The notes: generated by a model not told the origin, from the sequence alone. A stretch of DNA of 64,000 nucleotides from CAVQCJ01 sp963771835 (GCA_963771835.1 CAVYVA010000001.1:868001-932000); one strand, 5' to 3'. Shown: positions 8,557 to 17,775, counted from the stretch's first letter. Numbers and translations: made by a program.

Positions 8557-9782
8557 GCGGAATCCCGCGCTACCGCGGCTTCCGCGGGATCCGCCGCAGC
8601 CGCAGCCGCCGCGTCATTCTGGGTGGGCGTCCCCACGGCGTCCACCATCTCCTGCGTGAGGTCGTACGACGTGTGGTAGGTCTGCAGGATCGTGACACCG
8701 GCGGCGGCGAGCGGGATGCCGATCAGGGCACCGATCGGGCCCCAGATGGCCGCGCCGACGAAGACGGCCGCCAGGGCGATGGCCGGGTTGACGTCCATGG
8801 TTCTCTGGCTGACTCGGGGGGTGAAGAAGTAGCTCTCGATCTGCTGGTAGACGGTCGCGAAGGCGACGATCGCGACGGCCTTCCATGGGCTGGTGAACAC
8901 CGTGGCCAGGACCGGCAGGATGATTCCGATGTACGTGCCGATCATGGGTACGAACTGCGCAGTGATGCCGACGAGCAGCGCGAACGGGAGCCAGAAGGGC
9001 ACTCCGATCGCGAAGAAGAAGATGCCGTGGAAGAAGGCGGACAACGACGCGAGGATGATCTTCGACGCGACGTAGCCGCCGGTCTTGGTGACCGTGATCT
9101 CCGCAACGTTCAGGAAGACCTTCTGGGCACGCGGGGGCATCCCGGTGGCCATCGCGCGCATGAAGTTCGGTCCGTCGCCGGCGAAGTAGAACGCGAACAC
9201 CACCACGGTTAGGAGGTCGAACAGCACCGCCGCCAGCGACCCGACCACCCCAAGGACGCCCCCGGACAGCTTGCCCGCCCAGGATGCGACGTTGGATGAG
9301 CTCAGGTGCAGGGAGGATGCGATGCTGGCAGCGTCCCAGTGGGTGTGGAAGCGGGCGTTGACCCAGTTGATCAGGGACTTCTCAACGCTTGGGATGTCGC
9401 TGACCAATGCGGCGATCTGGGTGAAGAACAGCTTTCCGAAGATCGCCGCCAGCAACAGCGAGACCACGATGGCCCCTCCGCCCATGATCGCGGTGGCCGT
9501 GCCACGCGATCGCCCCCGGCCGATGAGCCACTTGATTCCCGGCTCCAGCGCGACCGCGAACATCCATGCCAGCAGTACCAAGAACAGGAAATGCCGCGTC
9601 ACCGAGAACAGCCACAACCCCAGCAGCAAGGCAGCGACCAGGCTCATCAGAACGACCCCCGAACGCCGCACCGAACTGGTGTCGAGCCGGATCGTCACGA
9701 TGCCATCGCCCGTCACAGGCACCTCGGCGGTCAATGCCGCCGGGAGGTCAGAAGCACCGCTGCCTGGGGTTGTGGTCGCCAT
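8553..9782 (-). CDS. AI-2E family transporter
   Basis: The 409-residue protein has the eight-helix architecture of the AI-2E/PurR-regulated permease family. It has paired N-terminal helices, a long extracytoplasmic helical segment around residues 120-190, and the conserved C-terminal block PMIGTYIGIILPV followed by GPIGALIGIPLAA. Members have been linked to autoinducer export, Na+/H+ exchange and small-solute efflux; the substrate cannot be told here. It begins a four-gene overlapped operon and lies 52 bp behind the second DUF2252 gene, so the transcript may start at 11263. Confidence 0.85.
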   Translation of the reverse strand: MATTTPGSGASDLPAALTAEVPVTGDGIVTIRLDTSSVRRSGVVLMSLVAALLLGLWLFSVTRHFLFLVLLAWMFAVALEPGIKWLIGRGRSRGTATAIMGGGAIVVSLLLAAIFGKLFFTQIAALVSDIPSVEKSLINWVNARFHTHWDAASIASSLHLSSSNVASWAGKLSGGVLGVVGSLAAVLFDLLTVVVFAFYFAGDGPNFMRAMATGMPPRAQKVFLNVAEITVTKTGGYVASKIILASLSAFFHGIFFFAIGVPFWLPFALLVGITAQFVPMIGTYIGIILPVLATVFTSPWKAVAIVAFATVYQQIESYFFTPRVSQRTMDVNPAIALAAVFVGAAIWGPIGALIGIPLAAAGVTILQTYHTSYDLTQEMVDAVGTPTQNDAAAAAAADPAEAAVARDSA

Positions 9783-9834
9783 TCGCTGGCCTCCGGTCGT
9801 CGGTAAATGCGGTCACGCACGTCGCTCACGGGCG

Positions 9835-11263
9835 TCACACGCCGGTCTGCGCCATGACCCGTCCTGATGCGATCGCGTCTGCCAGGGCAGCGTGGTCTCG
9901 CTCGTTCAGGTCGGCGTACGTCTCGGCGAAGTCGGCCATGGCGTGGTCGAAGTGGTCCTTGGAGCCGAGGTAGGCGGCGATCGCGACTCGGTCTCCAGAG
10001 CGGGCGTGCGCCCGGGCCAGCGTCTGGCCGCAGATCCGCCCGTACAACCTCATGCCGTCGGGGACCATCTCTTCGACGACGACCGAGCCCTTGCCGTCGC
10101 GGAGCTGTCGTAGGTAGTAGTCACGGTCGATGCCGTCCGGCCCGGTGGCCCGCTGCCAGCCCAGGAAGATGTCGCTTGCCGCCTGCATCAGGTGCTGGCC
10201 GGTGACGACGCGTTGGCCTTGGTTCTTGAAGCCGGTGGACTTGACGTAGCCGGACAGGACTGACGCCTGGGCCTCCTTGGCCTGCAGGAAGAGCGGGTCT
10301 TCACCATCGATCCCTTGGAACAGCAGGATCCAGGCACGGGTTCCTACGCTGCCCACGCCGACTACCTTGCGGGCCACCTGTACGAGTTCGAACTCCTCCA
10401 GAAGGTGGCGCCGATCCGACTGCAGGGTGCGACGGTAGGACCTGATCAGAGTCCTCAGGGTCTCGTACGCACGGTCCGCCTCGTCCTGTCCCCACAGCTC
10501 CTCGAGCGGGACGAGCAACGGCGGTTGGCTCAGGATGCGTGCGTGTCCGTCCACCATGCTGGTGAGCTTGGCCAGGGCCTGGACGCTGTCACGGCCGCGA
10601 GCCTTGTCCAGGGCTGCTTGCGTCTTGGCCTTCCGTGCCGAGTCGAGCTCGCCGCCGACCTGTCGCATCACCTCGTCCATGTCCAGGTGGGTGTACCAGA
10701 CGGCCAGGTTGCGTTGAGCCGCGAACCCGGCCATCGCCTCGCGATAGCCGGCGGCGGCTGCGAGGACGATCGTCCGTCGCTTCTTCGTGCTGAACCCGTT
10801 ATCGCGGCCGGCCACGGCCAGGCTTGCCGCCAGCCGCTTCACGTCCCACTCGAACGGTCCAGGATGAGTTTCGTCGAAGTCGTTGACGTCGAAGGCCAGC
10901 CGCCGCTCAGGGGTGGCGAAGATGCCGAAGTTGCTCATGTGTGCGTCCCCGCACAGCTGCACGTACAACCCGGAGTTCTGCGTGCGCGACAGGTCAGACG
11001 CCATGATCAACGCGCCGCCTCGGTAGAACGAGAACGGCGTCGCGACCATGCGCCCGTACCGGATAGGTACGAGTTCGGGCACCCGCGAGACCGCCTGTGC
11101 TCTCCAACAGCGCGATCGGGTCGGGCCGGCCGTCAGTCGCGAGCTGGGCCTGCGACTCGAGGCTAGCTCGTCCGCGCGCGAGCCTTCCGGCTGCGGCCCG
11201 GTCTGCTCGAGAGGGGTGGGTGACCTTCGGCGGTGCCGCAGATGTCTGCGTGGTCTGAGTCAT
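9835..11263 (-). CDS. DUF2252 family protein, second copy (one frameshift)
   Basis: The intact reading would give about 475 residues: a charged N-terminus starting MTQTTQTSAAPP (ATG at 11263), then the DUF2252 core with PELVPIRYGRM, FSFYRGGALIMASDL, LCGDAHMSNFG and FDVNDFDETHPGPFEWD. One extra base near 11090, just after LLESTG, shifts the frame; aligning with copy 1 at 1-872 places it precisely. A GTG inside the core could restart translation, but the N-terminal frame is well preserved, so a sequencing error is likely. The shared palindrome lies 89 bp upstream. It probably heads the transcript continuing into the AI-2E operon. Confidence 0.8.
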
Positions 11264-11352
11264 GGTCGGCTCTCTTGTCGGTTGTCGGGCTAGCGGCGGC
11301 GATGAGGGCAGCGTCACACTGCACGCGATGCCGTGCAGCATTCCCCGGTCGA

Positions 11353-11368
11353 TTTCACCTAGGGGAAA
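11353..11368. promoter_or_regulatory. Shared pseudo-palindromic operator, copy 2
   Basis: The site is TTTCACCTAGGGGAAA on the plus strand, identical over 16 bp to copy 1. It lies between divergent genes, 89 bp upstream of the DUF2252 start (11263) and 49 bp upstream of the small gene at 11418, so it could act on both. TGATGACGCGG follows on the plus side and recurs after copy 3. Confidence 0.55.
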
Positions 11369-11417
11369 ACGCCCGCGGCTGATGACGCGGCGCCGGGACG
11401 CGGGAGAGTCTGGCGGG

Positions 11418-11678
11418 ATGAGCACCGAAGGTGGAGGGAGCACGTACCGGCTGGTCCTGGGCGGCGAGCTGGGCGACAGGTTCGGGATGCTGTTCGAGGG
11501 GATGAACATTTCGCGGGACGGCGGGAACACCGTGCTCACCGGCACGGTGACGGACCAGGCCCATTTGGCCGGGATCATCGAGCGGACCCAAGAACTGGGT
11601 CTGGAGCTCATCTCCGTTGGGACCGTGGAGCCATCCACGGGCGCGGCCGGGAGCCCGGGGGTCGTCTCGCCCCCCTGA
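11418..11678 (+). CDS. Small conserved-looking hypothetical protein
   Basis: The 86-residue product has a compact alpha/beta-like pattern: YRLVLGGELGDRF, NTVLTGTVTDQAHLAGI and RTQELGLELISVGTVE, then a Gly/Pro tail. Proteins of this shape are frequent as hypothetical proteins near actinobacterial regulators; I cannot assign a domain. It lacks membrane segments and cysteines. The start follows GGCGGG only loosely. It is transcribed away from DUF2252 and toward the LAL regulator 130 bp downstream. Confidence 0.6.
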   Translation: MSTEGGGSTYRLVLGGELGDRFGMLFEGMNISRDGGNTVLTGTVTDQAHLAGIIERTQELGLELISVGTVEPSTGAAGSPGVVSPP

Positions 11679-11760
11679 CGACGATCGAGCCCAACCGCCC
11701 GCGGCGGAAGCCTGCTGAAGCGGGGTCCCTGGGTCCATGCCTGAGGGCTAGCCTGCGGAG

Positions 11761-11774
11761 TGGACCTTGGACCC
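11761..11774 (+). promoter_or_regulatory. DosR/DevR-like box upstream of LAL regulator
   Basis: The site TGGACCTTGGACCC fits GGACYTTnGnCCC, differing from the full DosR-type core only at its first base. It ends 35 bp before the ATG at 11810. If real it would place the LAL regulator under oxygen-limitation control. Confidence 0.4.
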
Positions 11775-11809
11775 TGGTCTGAGCCGTGCGATGGCCGGAG
11801 GGTGACGAG

Positions 11810-14223
11810 ATGGCTTCCCGACGGGACGTGGCCAGCGGTTCGCCGACGCTCATGCCTTCGCCGCGCCCGGCGGTCGAGGATGCCGGACCGTCACTGCACG
11901 TATCGGGGGCGGTCGGCGCGCCCGCGGTCGCGGGTCAGCCGCCGGTCCTGGTGACCACGAAACTCACGGCGCCTCGGGTCCGGGACGAGATGGTCCTGCG
12001 AGGGCGGCTGCTGGAGCGCCTGGAGAGCGGTGCAGGTGCGGGGCTGACGCTGGTGGCTTGTCCGGCGGGCTTCGGTAAGACGAGCCTGCTCGCCTCCTGG
12101 CACGCGGCTGAGGCTGATCGAACCCCGCTGGGATGGCTGACGCTGGACAAGGGCGACAACGACCCGGTGGTGCTGTGGTCCTACCTGCTCGAGGCCCTTC
12201 GCCGGGTCTGCCCGAGCATCGAGGAGTCGGTGTCCAGGGCAGCGGTCGGGGCGCCGCTGGTCATCGAGGTGCTGATGCCGCGACTGGTGAACGCGCTGGC
12301 CGACGAGGCCCGGGTCACCTTGATCCTGGACGACTTCCATGAGCTGGCTGACGGCCCCGCCCGCGACAGCATCAGCTGGCTCGTCGCCCACGCTCCGACG
12401 AGCTTTCAGCTCGTGCTGGCGACCAGGAGGGAGCCGGAGCTGCCGCTCGCTGCGTTGCGGACGCGTGGTGACTTGCTCGAGCTCAGGGCCGACGACCTGC
12501 GGTTCACCATCGACGAGGCGGACCTGTTCTTGAACGGGCGACAGATGCTTGGCCTTACCGCGGATGACGTCGGTCTGCTCGTCGAGCGGACGCAGGGCTG
12601 GCCTGCCGGTCTGTACCTGGCCGCCCTGTCGCTGCGCCGTGTCCGGAGATCGGCACCGTTCCGTGACCAGGTTCGGCGCCTCCAACCGCCACGTGATCGA
12701 CTACCTGGAGACCGAGGTTCTGGCCGCCCACGATGCGGCAGACGTGGAGCTGATGGTCCGGTGCTCGGTCCTGGATCGGTTCTCCGGCCCGCTGTGCGAT
12801 GCCGTGCTCGATCGGCAGCACTCAGACGAGGCTCTCCGCCGTCTGTCGCGCAGCAACCTGTTCGTCGTGCCACTGGAAGACGACGGCAGGTGGTACCGAT
12901 TCCACCCCCTGTTCGCCCAGCTGATGCGGGTGGAGCTCGGCCGGCTCGACCCAGGCGTCGGTGGCCGGGCTGAGACGCCGGGCCTACGCCTGGCACCGTG
13001 AGCAGGGGAACACCGCCGAAGCCATCGGGTATGCGATCGATGCGGACATGTTCGCCGAAGCGAGCGAGCTGATCGCCACCTCCTGGATCCACTGGGTCAA
13101 CGCCGGCATGTACAGCACGGTGCTCACGTGGATCAGGCGCTTCCCAGACGCCACGTTGAGCGAGGACGTGCGCCTGCTGCTGGCCCAGGCTTGGGCCCAG
13201 TCCATGTCAAGGCAGCGAGAGGAGGCGGCGGCGACCATCAGTCGCATCGAGGCGATCGTCGGAGTCGACACCGGGCCTCTTCCAGACGGCTTCAGCTCGG
13301 CGGCGGCGAGCCTTGCCACCCTGCAAGGAATCTTCTCCTGGGGTGACTTCGACCTGGGGTACACCCAAGCTCTGCGTGCCACCGAGCTCGAGGGACCCGG
13401 ATCTCCGTGGCGGCCGGTCGTCTGCTGGGCGATGGGTCTGAACCTGCTCTTCCGCGGTGAGTTCACACAGGCGGACACATGGTTCGTTGAGGCCACGGAG
13501 CTTGCCCCGGCCAGCGGGCAATGGCTGGTGGCGTGCGCAGGCCTCGCCTACCGGTCACTCATCGCCGGCCAGAGCGGGCTCATTGATCTGCAGGCTCAGC
13601 TGGCCGAGCAAGCAATCGCCATCGAGCGTGAGCAGGGCCTCCAGGACGTCGCTGCGGGGCCCTCGCTGGCTCTGGGGGCCTCCCTGGCGGCACGCGGCCG
13701 AGCCGTGGACGCGTCGCCGGTGCTGGAACATGCCGTCGCGCTGGCCCGGTTCGGAGGACAGCCTGGGGTCCTGACGCTCGCGCTGGGTTCCTACGCCTCG
13801 GGGCTGTGCGGTCTCGGTGAACACGAACAGGCACGTGCTGTCGTCGCTGAGGCCCGAGCGGTCGTCGGGGCTGCCTGGGCGATCAAGTCAGGCCGTCTGT
13901 GCCAGGACTGCGTCGCCTCCGATGAAACAGAACTGACCCAGCGAGAACGCACAGTCCTGTCGCTCCTGAACAGTGATCTGAGCGAGTCCGACATCGCTCG
14001 CGAGCTGTTCGTGTCGCACAGCACCGTCCACAGTCACACCAAGTCCATCTACCGCAAGCTCGGTGCATCAACGAGGGCCGAGGCACTCGACCGGGCCCGC
14101 GTCCTGGGCATCCAGCCGCGGTCAGCCGGCGTCGGCACCTACCGTCTCCAAGGTATCGGTCGCGCTCTCGGCGCCGGCGGCCCCGATCAGGACCTGCACG
14201 GCCAGCAGCAGGAGCAGCACTAG
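11810..14223 (+). CDS. LAL (MalT-type) LuxR family regulator (two frameshifts)
   Basis: The repaired product is about 800 residues. Near residue 50 it has TKLTAPRVRDEMV, then Walker A PAGFGKTS at 85-92, the Walker B-type ILDDFHEL, a winged-helix region (NRHVIDYLETEVL), TPR-like helices, and a C-terminal LuxR helix-turn-helix (LTQRERTVLSLL through LGASTRAEALDRA). This is the LAL/MalT STAND architecture, an ATP-dependent signal-responsive activator. Frames break near 12675 (before RFGASNRH) and near 12957 (an extra G before AGLRRRAYAW). ATG 11810 has GGAGGG upstream; a GTG at 11786 is possible. Its tail overlaps the convergent membrane gene by 102 bp. It is the obvious local candidate to bind the shared palindrome, which is inference. 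Confidence 0.82.
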
Positions 14224-15393
14224 TCCGAGCGCCCACAGCAGCCTCCCCGTGGTCGGCTCATTGCCCCACAACAGGACGACGGCGCCCAGCAACCCGGCGG
14301 CGGCGCGTAGCCAGTGGGCGTTGGCCGTGACCCAACGGCCGGCAGCGCCGACTCTCTGGCCGGGCACCGCGGCCCCGGCCTTCTCAAGACCGTCGCGGAC
14401 AGCAGCCCGAGTCTTCTGGCCCGCGGTGCTGGATCCGGTGAACCAGCCCGTCAGCACCACGATCACGCCGAGCCAGAGCAAGACATGCCAGCCGCGCTGA
14501 AGATACCCGAGCAGAGTGTCGTAGAACACCGCGCTAGCCGGGCCGAGCACCGTGCCGGCGAAGTCGTCAATGAACAGCTGCCGACCGATGGCCAGTGCGA
14601 GCGCGAGCAGCAATGCGTTGGCCACCAGCAGAAGCCCGATGGTCACCATCATTCGGGGACGGCGGCGCGAGATCAGCAACGCCACCAGGTACAGCGCAGC
14701 CACGAAGACGATCAGCCACTGCGCAACGGGGTTGGCGAATGCGTAGATCGTGCGCAGCTGCCTGAGCTTGGGCGCGTCGAGCAGCACGATCTGCTTGTCG
14801 GTGCTTGGGGTCGGAATGTTCTGCACGATCGTGAGCCCACGGGCGACCAGTCTCTGCTTGACCTGGTCGATGACGTCGTTCAAATCAAGGACGACCTGGT
14901 CACCCTGGAGGGAGACCGCTCCGGTGTCGTTGCCCTGCAACAGCCGTACGAGAGTGACCTGCGCCTTGGAGTTGGCCGCGACCCAGAGGTCGGCGAACGT
15001 GTCAGAAGCGATGAACCCACGGACCTGGGTGTCAATGAAGCCGTCGATCGCGCCGGACAGCGGTCCCACCATCGCCTGCAACCGAGGTCGGTCGGTGATG
15101 ACGCCGGCGAAGACCTGGTCGAGGATGGCCTCGACGTCGACCTGCCTCTGGATCGCGTCGGTGACCTTCGTGGCTATGACGTCCTGCACCTGCGCCGAGT
15201 GCACCAGCGGTCCGACGGTGTCCAGATAGCGCTGGGAGTCGTTGAGCGTGCGCTGCCCCCAGAAGGCGACCGCAGCGGGGGTGGTGAGTACGGCCGCGAT
15301 CACCAGGCAGAGAACCGCTGTGGCTGAGCGCCCTCTGGAACGAGGGCTTGGCGAGGTGTTCTGCACGCCTTGGCCGGACGATGAGTCGGACAT
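14122..15393 (-). CDS. Large hypothetical actinobacterial membrane protein
   Basis: The product has 423 residues. It has one N-terminal helix at about 25-45, an extracytoplasmic domain of some 170 residues rich in amphipathic helices (LQGDQVVLDLNDVIDQVKQ), then four or five helices from about residue 215 onward. The layout is that of a widespread actinobacterial membrane protein usually left unnamed. The ATG at 15393 is preceded by AGGAGG at ideal spacing; a GTG just upstream is less likely. The 3' end overlaps the end of the LAL gene on the other strand. Confidence 0.7.
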   Translation of the reverse strand: MSDSSSGQGVQNTSPSPRSRGRSATAVLCLVIAAVLTTPAAVAFWGQRTLNDSQRYLDTVGPLVHSAQVQDVIATKVTDAIQRQVDVEAILDQVFAGVITDRPRLQAMVGPLSGAIDGFIDTQVRGFIASDTFADLWVAANSKAQVTLVRLLQGNDTGAVSLQGDQVVLDLNDVIDQVKQRLVARGLTIVQNIPTPSTDKQIVLLDAPKLRQLRTIYAFANPVAQWLIVFVAALYLVALLISRRRPRMMVTIGLLLVANALLLALALAIGRQLFIDDFAGTVLGPASAVFYDTLLGYLQRGWHVLLWLGVIVVLTGWFTGSSTAGQKTRAAVRDGLEKAGAAVPGQRVGAAGRWVTANAHWLRAAAGLLGAVVLLWGNEPTTGRLLWALGLVLLLLLAVQVLIGAAGAESATDTLETVGADAG

Positions 15394-15559
15394 CACGAGC
15401 CTCCTGATACCCGGCGGTGGGCGGTGAGCGTGTCGATGGTGGAGGACCTAGAGACCCTGGCTTCGTCCACGTCCACCAGCGACTCACCACCAAGGCCCGG
15501 CCGCGTCACAACCGCGATCTCAACATGTTCCGAGAGCCGCTGCCCCATGCGTGGGCGGA

Positions 15560-15575
15560 TCTCCCCTAGGTGAAA
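15560..15575 (+). promoter_or_regulatory. Shared pseudo-palindromic operator, copy 3
   Basis: The site TCTCCCCTAGGTGAAA matches copies 1 and 2 at 15 of 16 positions, and the match extends to CCCCTAGGTGAAATC. It lies 92 bp upstream of the DUF1269 start. The inverted repeat CGTCAGGTGATGACG follows at 15581-15595. Confidence 0.55.
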
Positions 15576-15667
15576 TCACTCGTCAGGTGATGACGCGGAG
15601 CGCCTGGCGGGCCGAGCATGCTCGGAGCACGCTCTCACCCGTGAGCGCACGACTCGAGGAGAATGTC

Positions 15668-16189
15668 ATGACTGCTGATACCGATGCACCGGTCGATCTG
15701 TACGTCGCGGCCTACGCGAATGCCGACGCGGCCCGAGACGACTGGGACGCCATCAAGCAGCTCGCCACGGACGATGTGATCAAGGTCGAGGGTCTGATCC
15801 TCGTCAGCCGCCGCTCGGACGGGAAGATCCACGTCGACGACGACTTCCACACAGCCGCCAAAGGCGCAGCCTGGGGCGCGGTCGGCGGTGCGATCGTCGG
15901 TCTGATCTTCCCGCCGACCCTGCTGGCCGGGGCGCTGGTCGGCGCCGGCGCCGGGCTGGGCATCGGCGGCCTGGTCAGCCACGGCCAGAAGGCCGTGATC
16001 AAGGCAGACGTCGAGGACGCCCTGCCGCTCAACAGCTCCGGCATCGTCGCGATGTTCGACGAGCAGTGGGCCACCGACGTCGACAAGGCGCTGACCAACG
16101 CCGCAAACGTCACCAAGGATCAGGTCGACGGCAAGAGCGCTGAGCAGGTCAAGGCCGCAGCAACGAAGAGCGCCCCGCCGAAGGCGTAG
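15668..16189 (+). CDS. DUF1269 family protein
   Basis: The 173-residue protein begins with an alpha/beta segment (DLYVAAYANADAARDDW, then KVEGLILVSRRSDGKIHV). This is followed by a Gly/Ala-rich hydrophobic hairpin, about residues 60-105 (AAWGAVGGAIVGLIFPP, LVGAGAGLGIGGL), of glycine-zipper type, and a soluble end. This is the DUF1269 pattern, predicted to be membrane associated with unknown function. The ATG at 15668 follows GAGGAG. It heads a plus-strand set with the two SHOCT genes and has the shared operator upstream. Confidence 0.8.
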   Translation: MTADTDAPVDLYVAAYANADAARDDWDAIKQLATDDVIKVEGLILVSRRSDGKIHVDDDFHTAAKGAAWGAVGGAIVGLIFPPTLLAGALVGAGAGLGIGGLVSHGQKAVIKADVEDALPLNSSGIVAMFDEQWATDVDKALTNAANVTKDQVDGKSAEQVKAAATKSAPPKA

Positions 16190-16249
16190 TCGCGCAGGAG
16201 GGCCGTAGACACACCATCGTCCTCATCAGCTGACCAGGAGCGGAGCGAC

Positions 16250-16657
16250 ATGACAAGACTCATCGCGGAGTTCGGTACCGGTCAGGTGCTGTGGGACATG
16301 ATCTGGTTCTTCCTGTTCTTCATCTGGATCTGGCTGCTGATCGTCGTGTTCAGCGACATCTTCCGCAGCTCGGACCTGTCGGGATGGGGGAAGGCCCTCT
16401 GGACGATCTTCGTCATCGTCCTGCCCTACCTCGGTGTCTTCGTCTACCTGATCGCGCGCGGCCACAAGATGCAGGAGCACGCCGTGGCAGCAGCGCAGGC
16501 GCAGGACGCGGCCACCCGCCAGTACATCCAGGGCGTGGCCGGCACGAATACCAGCCCGGCAGACGAGATCGCTCGCCTCGCCGAGCTGAAGGCCAATGGC
16601 GTGATCTCCGATGCCGAGTTCCAGGCGGGCAAAGCCAAGGCCCTTTCTGGCTCCTAG
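16250..16657 (+). CDS. SHOCT domain-containing membrane protein
   Basis: The 135-residue protein has two N-terminal helices (about residues 15-38, WDMIWFFLFFIWIWLL, and 48-69) of the PLDc_N type. A polar linker and a C-terminal SHOCT motif (DEIARLAELKANGVISDAEFQAGKAKAL) at about 104-133 follow. SHOCT is a short helical oligomerisation or localisation module. The start follows CAGGAGCGGAG. It lies 60 bp behind DUF1269 and is probably cotranscribed with it. Confidence 0.85.
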   Translation: MTRLIAEFGTGQVLWDMIWFFLFFIWIWLLIVVFSDIFRSSDLSGWGKALWTIFVIVLPYLGVFVYLIARGHKMQEHAVAAAQAQDAATRQYIQGVAGTNTSPADEIARLAELKANGVISDAEFQAGKAKALSGS

Positions 16658-16831
16658 ACAGTCGCCTGGTCGGCGCCAGGTTTGCGTGACCGGCTCTGAG
16701 AGGGGAGCCAGTGCAGGACACCGACCCGGTTCCGTCCTGGCGGACTATGAGGTCCAGCCGCCCTCGGCGCGTGCTTCTGGTGCGCGCACCTCGCCACGAC
16801 GGGGCAAGCCGACCGATCCAGGGAGTTCACC

Positions 16832-17377
16832 ATGTCACCCAAGTCGCGACGCGAGAAGGTCCCGGGAACCACGGATCATCTCGCGTCAACGGCCCAGCAG
16901 CAGACCAGCGCCGCGACACGACCGCCCGCACCTTCTATTGAGACATCACCCGATTCGACGCCGGCAACTGCCCCGGGCAAGTCCGCCTACTTGACGAAGT
17001 ACCAGCAAGACCTGGACCTGCTGAAGCTCAACCAGCGACTGGACACCGGAGACATCACCCGGGCCGATTACGACCTGCAGCGACAGATCATCCTCCAACC
17101 CCAGGCGCCTCATGAAGCAGCCGGTGCCCCGATGCCAGCGCCAGGGCCCGTTCCTGAGCCAGTATCCGGGACGACGCCGGAAACGGGACCGGGCAAGTCG
17201 GCCTATCTGACGAAGTACCAGCAAGACCTGGACCTGCTGAAGCTCAACCAGCGACTCGACGCCGGAGACATCACCAAAGCCGATTACGAGGTGCAGAAGC
17301 AGAACATCCTCAACGGACTCCCGGACGAGACGAGGTCAGGTGCACCCCCCACTTCGGGACGCGACACCGTTCTCTAA
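16832..17377 (+). CDS. Protein with two tandem SHOCT-like modules
   Basis: The 181-residue soluble protein consists of a disordered Ser/Thr/Pro head, a 40-residue module at 49-88, a Pro/Gly linker, a near-identical module at 121-160 and a short tail. Each module begins GKSAYLTKYQQDLDLLKLNQ and ends in a GDIT.ADY..Q..IL pattern, which fits the SHOCT rule of a helix, glycine turn and second helix. The copies differ at about six positions, so the duplication is recent or under conversion. AGGGAG precedes the ATG. It is third in the DUF1269-SHOCT set and may cross-link SHOCT partners, which is inference. Confidence 0.75.
   Translation: MSPKSRREKVPGTTDHLASTAQQQTSAATRPPAPSIETSPDSTPATAPGKSAYLTKYQQDLDLLKLNQRLDTGDITRADYDLQRQIILQPQAPHEAAGAPMPAPGPVPEPVSGTTPETGPGKSAYLTKYQQDLDLLKLNQRLDAGDITKADYEVQKQNILNGLPDETRSGAPPTSGRDTVL
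16976..17095 (+). repeat. Intragenic 120-bp tandem module, copy 1
   Basis: This segment encodes residues 49-88 of the double-SHOCT protein. The first 70 bases are almost identical to copy 2 at 17192-17311. The two are separated by a 96-bp Pro/Gly-coding linker. Confidence 0.85.
17192..17311 (+). repeat. Intragenic 120-bp tandem module, copy 2
   Basis: This segment encodes residues 121-160 of the double-SHOCT protein. Most differences from copy 1 lie in its last third, where they change Thr to Ala, Arg to Lys, Asp to Glu and Ile to Asn. Confidence 0.85.
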
Positions 17378-17462
17378 GTCCTGCATTCGCCCACCCAGGT
17401 GGAGGCCCGACCAACTCACCGCAGCGACGGATCTCGCGCATTGACCCTCGCCGCCAGAACGA

Positions 17463-17775
17463 TCATGACGGCAAGATGTTGATGACGCGGGATATGACCA
17501 CCACTAGGACGGCCAGAGAGATCATCGACTGGACCGCCATCAGCCCTTTGGCGCGGTGTGTCAGCGGCAGGGTGTCGGTCGGGCTGAACGCGACCACGTT
17601 GGTGAACGCCACGTACAGGTGGTCTGGGAAGCGTGGTTGCCAGGTTGGCGCGGACAAGGCGCGCATGCGTTCGCGGGTCACGACGATTGACGCGTTGGCC
17701 TTGCGCTCAAGGTGTGCACCTTCGAGCTCAGGTCCAGCCGTGCATCCACCGCGACGCCCGAGCGCTGACCAGCGA
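17463..17775 (-). pseudogene. C-terminal remnant of a DUF1345-like membrane protein
   Basis: The frame ends with LYVAFTNVVAFSPTDTLPL and a final helix (SMISLAVLVVVISRVINIL), the characteristic end of DUF1345-like actinobacterial membrane proteins. In the same frame upstream it reads through a linker-like stretch (ELEGAHLERKANASIVVTRE) to about 17775 without a start. The helices expected further upstream are missing and the recombinase gene begins 200 bp away. The 5' end was therefore probably lost when the accessory segment arrived. The family name is a judgement from the C-terminal pattern only. Confidence 0.5.

Noticed and set aside
13580..13834. Minus-strand frames opposite the LAL TPR region
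   Set aside because: They are antisense to a well-preserved regulator and carry no domain.
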